This document shows, one piece after another, positions 57,195 through 64,000 of a stretch of 64,000 nucleotides of DNA. Within the stretch, counting starts at the first letter, position 1. Each line of letters opens with the position of its first letter. Source of the stretch: Marinifilum sp965230805 (GTDB taxonomy: Bacteria; Bacteroidota; Bacteroidia; Bacteroidales; Marinifilaceae); assembly GCF_965230805.1 (NCBI RefSeq), contig NZ_OZ246019.1, positions 1,488,001 through 1,552,000 on the forward strand, written 5' to 3'. The translations under genes were made by a program, and so were the position numbers. Below the pieces are notes generated by a model, which searched no databases, was not told the origin of the DNA, and saw nothing but the letters and a program-made list of their open reading frames with translations.

Positions 57195-58448
57195 TTATCT
57201 GATTTTAAGTGTTACAATTGTGATCACTGCCAAGAAAATTCCAATGATCCAAAAACGAGTTACAATTTTTGGTTCCGGATATCCCTTCATTTGATAATGA
57301 TGATGCAAAGGTGCCATTCTAAAAATTCTTCGGCCTTCGCCAAATTTCTTTCTTGTGTATTTGAACCAAGAAATCTGCAACATTACCGAGATATTCTCTA
57401 CCAAGAAGATTCCACATAAAATAGGAATCAACAATTCCTTATGAATGATGATTGCGAATACAGCAATAATTCCCCCCAGTGATAAACTTCCTGTATCACC
57501 CATAAACACTTGTGCCGGAAATGAATTGTACCACATAAAACCAATGGTTGCACCAATAAATGCTGCAATAAACACCACCAATTCTCCTGAATTTGGAATG
57601 TACATGATATTTAAATAGTCGGCATACACTACATGACCCGATACATAGGCCAAAATCCCCAGAGTTGCACCAATGATTGCAGAAGATCCTGTTGCCAGGC
57701 CATCCAACCCATCTGTTATATTGGCTCCGTTCGACACTGCTGTAACAATAAATATGGTGAAGATGATGAATACTAACCAAGCCAATTTTGGCGCATTATT
57801 ACCTGCAAAACTTACCAGGTATTCATAATCAAATTCATTATTCTTAAAGAATGGTATGGATGTTTTTGTTGACTTCACATCCATTGTCAATCGAGTTGTA
57901 CCCGGTTGCTCAGAAGTAAATCCTTCATCTACCAGTTCAGTTTGCACCCCAATCTCATCAATGCTTGCTTTTTCACGAATCACAACATCATCGCTCAAAT
58001 AAAGCGTCAGTCCAACTATTAATCCCAATCCAATTTGACCAGCAACTTTAAATTTTCCTTTTAATCCCTCTTTGTCTTTCTTGAAAACCTTAATGTAATC
58101 ATCAACAAAACCAATAAAACCTAACCATATCGTAGTAATTATCATCAGAATGATGTATGTATTTTCCAGTTTGGCAAAAAGCAGCACAGGAATCAGAATG
58201 GAGATAATAATGATGATTCCTCCCATTGTTGGTGTTCCCTTTTTCTCAAGCTGACCAGCAAGACCTAAATCACGTACAATCTCACCAATCTGTTGCTTTT
58301 GCAGTAATAAAATGATTTTCTTTCCAAATACTGTTGCAATAAACAGTGATAGCATGATTGCCATCGCAGCACGAAATGAAATGTAGTCAAACATTCCAGC
58401 TCCTGGAAAATCTAACTGATTCAAATACCTGAACAAATAATAAAACAT
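57195..58448 (-). CDS. mraY: Phospho-MurNAc-pentapeptide transferase
   Basis: MraY makes lipid I. 417 aa with ten membrane helices and the family motifs KKGTPTMGGIIIIISIL, FVDDYIKVFKKDKEGLKGKFK, NGANITDGLDGLATGS and FMGDTGSLSLGGIIAVFAI, plus the HHHYQMKGYPEPKIVTRFWII end. It has the roughly 50-residue extracytoplasmic insertion (about 160-215) usual in Bacteroidota, which explains the length over 360 aa. Confidence 0.97.
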   Translation of the reverse strand: MFYYLFRYLNQLDFPGAGMFDYISFRAAMAIMLSLFIATVFGKKIILLLQKQQIGEIVRDLGLAGQLEKKGTPTMGGIIIIISILIPVLLFAKLENTYIILMIITTIWLGFIGFVDDYIKVFKKDKEGLKGKFKVAGQIGLGLIVGLTLYLSDDVVIREKASIDEIGVQTELVDEGFTSEQPGTTRLTMDVKSTKTSIPFFKNNEFDYEYLVSFAGNNAPKLAWLVFIIFTIFIVTAVSNGANITDGLDGLATGSSAIIGATLGILAYVSGHVVYADYLNIMYIPNSGELVVFIAAFIGATIGFMWYNSFPAQVFMGDTGSLSLGGIIAVFAIIIHKELLIPILCGIFLVENISVMLQISWFKYTRKKFGEGRRIFRMAPLHHHYQMKGYPEPKIVTRFWIIGIFLAVITIVTLKIR

Positions 58449-58450
58449 AC

Positions 58451-59908
58451 CTACAGTTTAAAAAATTCTTGTATTACTTCTTTATCATCAAAATGATGTT
58501 TTACTCCTTTGATTTCCTGATAATCTTCATGTCCTTTTCCGGCCACAAGGATTATATCTCCTTTTTGTGCCAACATACAAGCTGTACGTATGGCCTCTCT
58601 TCTATCGGTTATCGTCAAAACTTTTCGAAGGTTGTCGGCATCAACACCTTCCTTCATATCCAATATGATCAGATCTGGTTCTTCCGATCTCGGATTATCC
58701 GAGGTTAAAACTACCTTATCACTTAAATCAGCACTTATTTTTGCCATTAACGGACGTTTGGTTTTATCTCTATCTCCACCGCTACCCACAACGGTAATTA
58801 TCTGCTCATTTCCGGTTCGCAAAGCTTCAATGGTTTCAAGAACATTTTTTAGGGCATCCGGAGTATGTGCATAATCTACAATGGCCATAACACCATTCGA
58901 GGATATTATGCTTTCAAAACGTCCATCTACCGAAGTCAATTCACTAATTCCACGAAGCACCTCCTCTTTATCCTGATTCAGTAAACGAGCAGCAGCATAA
59001 ACAGCCAAGAGGTTGTGAGCATTGAAGTCTCCAATAAAATTAGTCCATATTTCTAAGCCATCGATCTCCAGAAGCATTCCTGTAAAATGCTTTTCAAGAA
59101 TTCTGCATCTAAAATCTGCAAAGGATCTTGATGAATACAAAAACTTATGAGCCTTGGTATTTTGCAACATCAATTTTCCATTTTTGTCATCAGCATTGGT
59201 AATGGCAAAAGAAGTTTTACCCAAATTATCGAAAAAACTTTTTTTCACTTTAAGGTAAGCATCAAATGTTTTGTGATAATCCAAATGATCATGAGTGATA
59301 TTGGTAAATATTCCCCCTTTATATTGCAATGCCCCAATTCGTTTTTGATCGATGGCATGAGAACTCACTTCCATAATGCAAAATTCACATCCCTCCGCAA
59401 CCATTTCAGCCAACAATGCGTTCAATTGCAATGGATCCGGAGTTGTATGAGTCGCTGCAATCTCCTTGTCATCCACATAATTTCTTATTGTTGAAAGCAA
59501 TCCTGCTTTATACCCCAATCTCTTGAAGAGACGGTACAACAAAGTAGCAATTGTCGTCTTCCCATTGGTTCCGGTAACCCCAACCAATTGAATCTCTTTT
59601 GTGGGTTTTCCATAATAATTGTGAGCCAATACCGATAAAACAGCTAATGAATCTTCAACAATCACATAGGTAATTTCGGAATTACTTACCGCAGGCAACT
59701 CCTCACAAACAATTACCTTTGCTCCTTTTTTCTCTGCAGTTTCAATAAATTGATGTCCATCACTCACAGTTCCCCTACAGGCAACAAACAAGTCTCCTTC
59801 CTCTATCTTTCGAGAATCAAAATGGATGTGATTGATCTCAACATCACCATTCCCTTTTAAACTTTCTATTTTAACTGAACTAAAAAGTTCATTCATACTC
59901 ATACTCAT
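58451..59908 (-). CDS. murE: UDP-MurNAc-tripeptide ligase
   Basis: 485 aa with LVGVTGTNGKTTIATLLYRLF, EVSSHAIDQKRIGALQYKGG, THDHLDYHKTFDAYLKVKKSFF and the C-terminal AIVDYAHTPDALKNVLETI. The DNPR motif in LTSDNPRSEEPD is the mark of enzymes that add meso-diaminopimelate, so the peptidoglycan should be of the mDAP type. The start reads ATGAGTATGAGTATGAATG, with three in-frame ATGs in five codons; the third may be the true one. Confidence 0.97.
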   Translation of the reverse strand: MSMSMNELFSSVKIESLKGNGDVEINHIHFDSRKIEEGDLFVACRGTVSDGHQFIETAEKKGAKVIVCEELPAVSNSEITYVIVEDSLAVLSVLAHNYYGKPTKEIQLVGVTGTNGKTTIATLLYRLFKRLGYKAGLLSTIRNYVDDKEIAATHTTPDPLQLNALLAEMVAEGCEFCIMEVSSHAIDQKRIGALQYKGGIFTNITHDHLDYHKTFDAYLKVKKSFFDNLGKTSFAITNADDKNGKLMLQNTKAHKFLYSSRSFADFRCRILEKHFTGMLLEIDGLEIWTNFIGDFNAHNLLAVYAAARLLNQDKEEVLRGISELTSVDGRFESIISSNGVMAIVDYAHTPDALKNVLETIEALRTGNEQIITVVGSGGDRDKTKRPLMAKISADLSDKVVLTSDNPRSEEPDLIILDMKEGVDADNLRKVLTITDRREAIRTACMLAQKGDIILVAGKGHEDYQEIKGVKHHFDDKEVIQEFFKL

Positions 59909-59919
59909 ACCTTACTCTT

Positions 59920-62037
59920 TTAAGATAAATCAATTGTTATTCTATCTCCGGAACGAAAGGTCGAACCCGGGCGTAAGGATTGCTTTGTAATTGATCCAAC
60001 TCCACGAACATTTACACGCAAACCAACATTCTCTAAAATGTACAATGCATCTTGCAAACCCATTCCTTTCACATTTGGAACCAAAAAATCCTTCACTCTT
60101 CGATATTTGTATTCTATCACTGAATCTTTACGCGATGTAACTACCCATTCGGTTTGTATTTCCTGATTTGTAATCTCAATATTTAAATCGTCGAAGACCG
60201 CGTCTAAATCCCTTTTGCTTCCATTGAGCGAAACCGGAACTTTTTGACCCTCTTTCCCTTCATTTTCTTTTTCAGGATGCATTGAGTAACTCATGGCATA
60301 AACCTTATCGGCGATAGATTTAAATACCGGACCTGCCACCTGATTCCCATAGAATCCTTTTGTTTTATTTGGGCGGTTAATCACCACAATGCACGAATAC
60401 ATCGGATCATCAGCAGGAAAATATCCAACAAATGAAGCCTGATATACCTTATGCCCATAGCCTTTTTTCCCATCAGCAATTTGTGCAGTTCCTGTTTTGC
60501 CTGCTATCTTATAGTTTGAGTTTCGCAAATTTCTGGCTGTCCCCCTTGATACCACTCCTTGCAACATGTTCTGAACTGTTTCCAGGGTCTGCCCTGAACA
60601 AATCTTTGATTCCAAAACTTCCTCGTCAAATTGTGATATCACCTCACCATGGTATCTAATTTCCTTCACAAACTTTGGCTTCATCATCTTACCATCATTT
60701 GCAATTGCATTGTAGAAAGTCAAGGTCTGCAATGGTGTTTGATGAACCGAATATCCTATCGACATCCAAGGCAGCGATATTCCAGACCAAGTAGGATCAT
60801 CCGGATATTTAATTTTCGGAATTCCTTCTCCTTTGATTTCTAGTCCAAGAGATTCATTCAAACGAAAACTATACAACCGCTGAATAAATGATCTTGGTTT
60901 ATTCTTATAATGCTCATCCACCAAACGAGAGATTCCAACATTTGATGATTTTTCAAAAGCTTCCTGAACTGTAATTTTACCATAACCCCCATGATGAGAA
61001 TCCCTCATTCTGACATTGTAAAATTTATAAACACCATTTCCTGTATCGATCGAATCCATTGGTCCTACATAACCATCCTCAAGCAAGGCCATCATTGATG
61101 CTAACTTAAAGGTGGAACCTGGTTCGGTTGCCTCTCCAATGGCATAATTGTACATCTCACGATAAACATTTAGCTTCTCGTCGTAACCAATATTAGCAAT
61201 GGCCTTTATGGCTCCTGTTTTCACTTCCATCAATATTGCCGATCCATGATGCGCATTGTACTTCAACAATTGCTGATGTAAAGCAGTTTCAGCAACATCC
61301 TGGTAGTTTACATCAATGGTGGTAATCAAATCATTACCGTCTTTTGGTTCTACCATATTCACGGGCAACCACCTACCCGACATTTTTTGCATAACACTAA
61401 CACCATCAACTCCTTTCAGTTCACTTTCGAAGGCTCCTTCCATTCCAACTCTGCCAACCTGTTGATCGTTATCTTCTTTATTTAGATAACCAATGGTTCT
61501 GGTGGCCAAATTCCTATGAGGTTGTTTTCTGATGTTCTCTTGTTCACAAATCAATCCTCCTTTATTTTTGCCCAAACGAAAAAGTGGAAATGTTTTTAAC
61601 ACTTTCAACTCATTGTAATTTACCTTTCGGCGATTGATTAGCACATATCGGTTTGATTTCTTCTTGTATTTTGAGTTCCATAAAAAGCGACGGTACTCAT
61701 TTTTGGATTTATCTTTGAAAAATCGGGATAAGCATAGTGCTAATGAATCAACTTTAGATTTAAAAACTTTATCAGTTAATCCTGAAGCTCTAAAGTCCAT
61801 GCGCAACTGATAGTAAGGTAATGATGTAGCCAAAAGTCGTCCGTCTTCGGCACAAATGTCACCTCGGTTGGCATGCACAATTACATCACGTTGCGATATT
61901 TTCTGAGCTTTTCCTCTCCAATGATCTCCTTCGAAGATTTGTAAGGTCACTACACGTCCCACAATCATAAATGCAAATAGCATAACAATTGCATACACCA
62001 AACCAACTCGCCATATGATATCTTTTTTTATTGGCAC
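59920..62037 (-). CDS. ftsI: Septal penicillin-binding protein FtsI with PASTA domain
   Basis: A class B transpeptidase of 705 aa. One membrane helix (VGLVYAIVMLFAFMIVGRVVTL) precedes the pedestal domain; the catalytic SxxK is in EPGSTFKLASMM (Ser about 304), SxN in KSSNVGISRL (about 364) and KTG in IAGKTGTAQIADG (about 514). A single PASTA domain occupies about 640-705 (DFLVPNVKGMGLQDALYILENVGLRV). A C-terminal PASTA in FtsI is typical in Bacteroidota. It overlaps ftsL by one base. Confidence 0.96.
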   Translation of the reverse strand: MPIKKDIIWRVGLVYAIVMLFAFMIVGRVVTLQIFEGDHWRGKAQKISQRDVIVHANRGDICAEDGRLLATSLPYYQLRMDFRASGLTDKVFKSKVDSLALCLSRFFKDKSKNEYRRFLWNSKYKKKSNRYVLINRRKVNYNELKVLKTFPLFRLGKNKGGLICEQENIRKQPHRNLATRTIGYLNKEDNDQQVGRVGMEGAFESELKGVDGVSVMQKMSGRWLPVNMVEPKDGNDLITTIDVNYQDVAETALHQQLLKYNAHHGSAILMEVKTGAIKAIANIGYDEKLNVYREMYNYAIGEATEPGSTFKLASMMALLEDGYVGPMDSIDTGNGVYKFYNVRMRDSHHGGYGKITVQEAFEKSSNVGISRLVDEHYKNKPRSFIQRLYSFRLNESLGLEIKGEGIPKIKYPDDPTWSGISLPWMSIGYSVHQTPLQTLTFYNAIANDGKMMKPKFVKEIRYHGEVISQFDEEVLESKICSGQTLETVQNMLQGVVSRGTARNLRNSNYKIAGKTGTAQIADGKKGYGHKVYQASFVGYFPADDPMYSCIVVINRPNKTKGFYGNQVAGPVFKSIADKVYAMSYSMHPEKENEGKEGQKVPVSLNGSKRDLDAVFDDLNIEITNQEIQTEWVVTSRKDSVIEYKYRRVKDFLVPNVKGMGLQDALYILENVGLRVNVRGVGSITKQSLRPGSTFRSGDRITIDLS

Positions 62038-62417
62038 TATTTATCGATGTAAATTTTAACAGGTGGCTCGATTGATTCTGTCAATCCCAACCCTTCTTTC
62101 TGAACTCGTTTTAAAACTTCCGATTGCTTACTCATGTACATTAAATCCGAAGCCGTTGTAATCGACTCGAATCTTAAATCTTTTAATTCCTTTTCTAGGC
62201 TTACCATATTCCTATAAACCTTTTCGGATTTATAGCGATTACTGATATAGAAAATCCCAAGAATGACAAGAAAAAGTACAAAAGGCAATTGTTGAACAAC
62301 TGCCGATTTAGTTAAAATACTCCCATCAATAAAATCCTTCAACGAAGCACTCGAAATCTCCTTCTGCTCCTTTCTTGGACTTACAAAATCTTTGTATTTC
62401 TTTCTAAATCTGAACAT
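62037..62417 (-). CDS. ftsL: FtsL-like cell division protein
   Basis: 126 aa: a basic cytoplasmic N-terminus, one membrane helix (LPFVLFLVILGIFYISNRY, about 64-82) and a short coiled-coil region (VYRNMVSLEKELKDLRFESI). Sequence similarity within FtsL is always low; topology and position between rsmH and ftsI carry the call. It is one base from rsmH. Confidence 0.85.
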   Translation of the reverse strand: MFRFRKKYKDFVSPRKEQKEISSASLKDFIDGSILTKSAVVQQLPFVLFLVILGIFYISNRYKSEKVYRNMVSLEKELKDLRFESITTASDLMYMSKQSEVLKRVQKEGLGLTESIEPPVKIYIDK

Positions 62418-62418
62418 G

Positions 62419-63324
62419 TTATTTTACATTAGGCTTTGCAATTCTTAGCTTGGCACTTCTTGCACGACCATTTCTTTCAATTTCTTCATTTGTTGGAAGA
62501 ATCACTTTTCTATTCACACTAGCCAATGGCGTTTGAACATTTCCAAAGAAATCTTTCTCTGCTCCACCTTCAAACTTTCCATCTCGAATGTAATTCTTCA
62601 CCAAGCGATCCTCCAAAGAGTGATAGGTAATAACTACCAATCGCCCTTCAGGCTTCAACACATCGGCACATTGTTCTAACATTTCTTTCAGCACATCCAT
62701 CTCCTTGTTTACTTCTATTCGGATTGCCTGAAAAACCTGCGCCAAATATTTGTGATCCTTAAATTTTGGCACACAAGGAGTAATTACCTCCTTAAACTGC
62801 TGAATGGTTTCAAAATCGTTATTCTTTCGGTAATTCTCTATTAATTTTACCAACTTGCCCGGATTTTTTACTTCACCATACATCTTAAAGATTTTAAACA
62901 AATCCTCCACTTCATATTCATTCAGTAAATCTGCAGCAGTAAAGTCAGAACTTTGGTTCATTCGCATATCAAGTTCACCGTCGAATCGAAATGAAAAACC
63001 TCGCTCAGCAACATCAAACTCATGAGAAGAAACTCCTAAGTCGGCAAGTATTCCATCAATTTTATCATAGCCCAAATACTTCACAAAATTCTTAAAGTAT
63101 CTAAAATTGTGACGAACAAAAATAAAACGATCATCAACAGGAACATTAGCTTCAGCATCTTCATCCTGATCAAATCCAATCAATTTCCCAGTGGTTAAGT
63201 GCTTTAAAATTTCACAGGAATGCCCACCTCCTCCGAAAGTTAAATCCACATAAATTCCCTTAGGATCTATTTTCAATCCTTCTATGCACTCATCTAACAA
63301 AACTGGTATATGATATTCACTCAT
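62419..63324 (-). CDS. rsmH: 16S rRNA m4C1402 methyltransferase
   Basis: RsmH (MraW) methylates N4 of C1402 in 16S rRNA with SAM. 301 aa with the opening YHIPVLLDECIEGL, the SAM motif IYVDLTFGGGGHSCEIL, DGILADLGVSSHEFDVAERG, RMNQSSDFTAADLLNEY, AQVFQAIRIEVNKEMDVL and LVVITYHSLEDRLVKNYI. It is the second gene of the cluster. Confidence 0.97.
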   Translation of the reverse strand: MSEYHIPVLLDECIEGLKIDPKGIYVDLTFGGGGHSCEILKHLTTGKLIGFDQDEDAEANVPVDDRFIFVRHNFRYFKNFVKYLGYDKIDGILADLGVSSHEFDVAERGFSFRFDGELDMRMNQSSDFTAADLLNEYEVEDLFKIFKMYGEVKNPGKLVKLIENYRKNNDFETIQQFKEVITPCVPKFKDHKYLAQVFQAIRIEVNKEMDVLKEMLEQCADVLKPEGRLVVITYHSLEDRLVKNYIRDGKFEGGAEKDFFGNVQTPLASVNRKVILPTNEEIERNGRARSAKLRIAKPNVK

Positions 63325-63386
63325 TTTTAACCTTTAATCACTTTAACAATTCAAGTGCTAAGAAACCAATATTTCACCTAAATTAA

Positions 63387-63851
63387 TTACAATTCCTGAT
63401 GAATATCCCCTCCTAAAATCTCATTAGCCAAACTACTAAAATCCTCATCCGACAATGCAGGTTTCTCATAGCTTTCAGTATCCCAAATCTCAATTTTGTC
63501 ATCCTGCCCAGCTAAAGTTATTTCCTTTTTAAATCCAGCAAAATCAAAAAACTTTTTCGGTATCAAAATCCTTCCATTATTGTCGATCTGTACTTCAGCC
63601 GTTCCTCGATAAAATTCACGAAGGAAGGCGGCATGCTTCTTATTAAATGCATTCACCCGAACTCTCACCATTTCAATTTGCCTTTCCCATTCTTTCATTG
63701 GATACAGATCAAGACACCTGTCATGAAGATTTTTTCTAAGCACCAACCGATTTTCAGAATCTCCATTTAGTAATTTCCGAAACGCCGAAGGTAATAAAAC
63801 CCGACCTTTTGCGTCTAACTTACATTGATAATCGCCTATGAATGTTTGCAT
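63387..63851 (-). CDS. mraZ: Transcriptional regulator MraZ
   Basis: 154 aa made of two SpoVT/AbrB-like half-domains: FIGDYQCKLDAKGRVLLPSAFR (residues 3-24) and VQIDNNGRILIPKKFFDFAG. MraZ binds TGGGN repeats ahead of its own gene and represses the dcw cluster in bacteria where it was tested. Start: ATG 63849-63851 (MQTFIGDY) matches the family; an in-frame ATG four codons upstream is possible. Three matching operator boxes are at 63893-63917. Confidence 0.95.
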   Translation of the reverse strand: MQTFIGDYQCKLDAKGRVLLPSAFRKLLNGDSENRLVLRKNLHDRCLDLYPMKEWERQIEMVRVRVNAFNKKHAAFLREFYRGTAEVQIDNNGRILIPKKFFDFAGFKKEITLAGQDDKIEIWDTESYEKPALSDEDFSSLANEILGGDIHQEL

Positions 63852-63873
63852 TAAATAAATCAATTTACATTTG

Positions 63874-63917
63874 TAAAATTAGATAAAAAAACTCCCACTT
63901 TCAACCACATGCACCCA
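63874..63917 (-). promoter_or_regulatory. dcw promoter with three MraZ boxes
   Basis: On the minus strand three TGGNN boxes, TGGGT (63913-63917), TGGTT (63903-63907) and TGGGA (63893-63897), are each separated by exactly 5 bases, the MraZ operator layout. A promoter can be drawn with TTG at 63902-63904 and TAATTTTA at 63874-63881 (spacer 20), so the boxes cover the -33 region and spacer, fitting autorepression. The middle box has one mismatch. Confidence 0.75.
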
Positions 63918-64000
63918 CTTTTAGACTATTGTTGATAACTTTTCTTCTACCAGGCAAGTAATTATTCTTCAACATGTTGTATTATGACCTAAAACAGATC

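Overview
The window is chromosomal DNA of a member of the Bacteroidota, most likely a marine Bacteroidales/Marinilabiliales-type organism. The reasons are: promoters of the TTTG / TAnnTTTG type, weak or absent Shine-Dalgarno sequences, a dcw cell-wall cluster without murF, an FtsZ ending with a PAYKRK-type tail motif, a GldE/CNNM-like protein beside LptC and a PpiD-like foldase, a Flavo-1-like RNA, and ISAon1-like and IS4 elements. The species cannot be fixed from the sequence.

Layout. (1) 1-4.9 kb, minus strand: start of an OmpA-like lipoprotein, a deoxynucleoside kinase, an orphan membrane protein, pnp and rpsO. (2) 5.1-8.0 kb: an ISL3-family (ISAon1-like) element with an 8-bp target duplication. 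Its first ORF is split by a complete IS4-family element with 19-bp inverted repeats and a 10-bp duplication. Its second ORF carries an in-frame stop. (3) 8.05-13.9 kb: a complete rRNA operon on the minus strand (16S, tRNA-Ile, tRNA-Ala, 23S, 5S, terminator), read from four tandem promoters with identical spacing and with boxA-like sites before 16S and 23S. (4) 14.0-17.9 kb, plus strand: a Flavo-1-like RNA, a polyprenol-phosphate mannosyltransferase, dihydroorotase, a lipoprotein and a 2-hydroxyacid dehydrogenase. (5) 17.9-31.6 kb, minus strand: two orphan genes, then a methionine block metY-metX-hom-aspartokinase-metH-metF. This block is preceded by a SAM-I riboswitch and a 40-codon leader ORF rich in Met codons; a second aspartokinase lies just upstream of it. 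(6) 31.8-46.5 kb, mostly plus: fbp, an array of six palindromic boxes at 42-43 bp period, an orphan coiled-coil-like gene, mfd, a REC-PAS regulator, coaX, a TPR protein, lptC, a small membrane protein, a CNNM/CorC-like protein and a PpiD-like foldase. (7) 46.9-63.9 kb, minus: a YqeY-like gene and the dcw cluster mraZ-rsmH-ftsL-ftsI-murE-mraY-murD-ftsW-murG-murC-ftsQ-ftsA-ftsZ-ftsZ, headed by three MraZ boxes.

How the genes work together. The methionine block covers aspartate phosphorylation, aspartate-semialdehyde reduction products (homoserine), acetylation, sulfhydrylation and final methylation with its folate donor, so SAM and Met sensing at its 5' end could control the whole route. The dcw block supplies the soluble and membrane steps of lipid II synthesis together with divisome proteins. 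The most unusual points are the riboswitch whose P1 helix lies directly against the start of a Met-rich leader ORF, the tandem FtsZ paralogs with different C-terminal tails, and the helically phased palindrome array.
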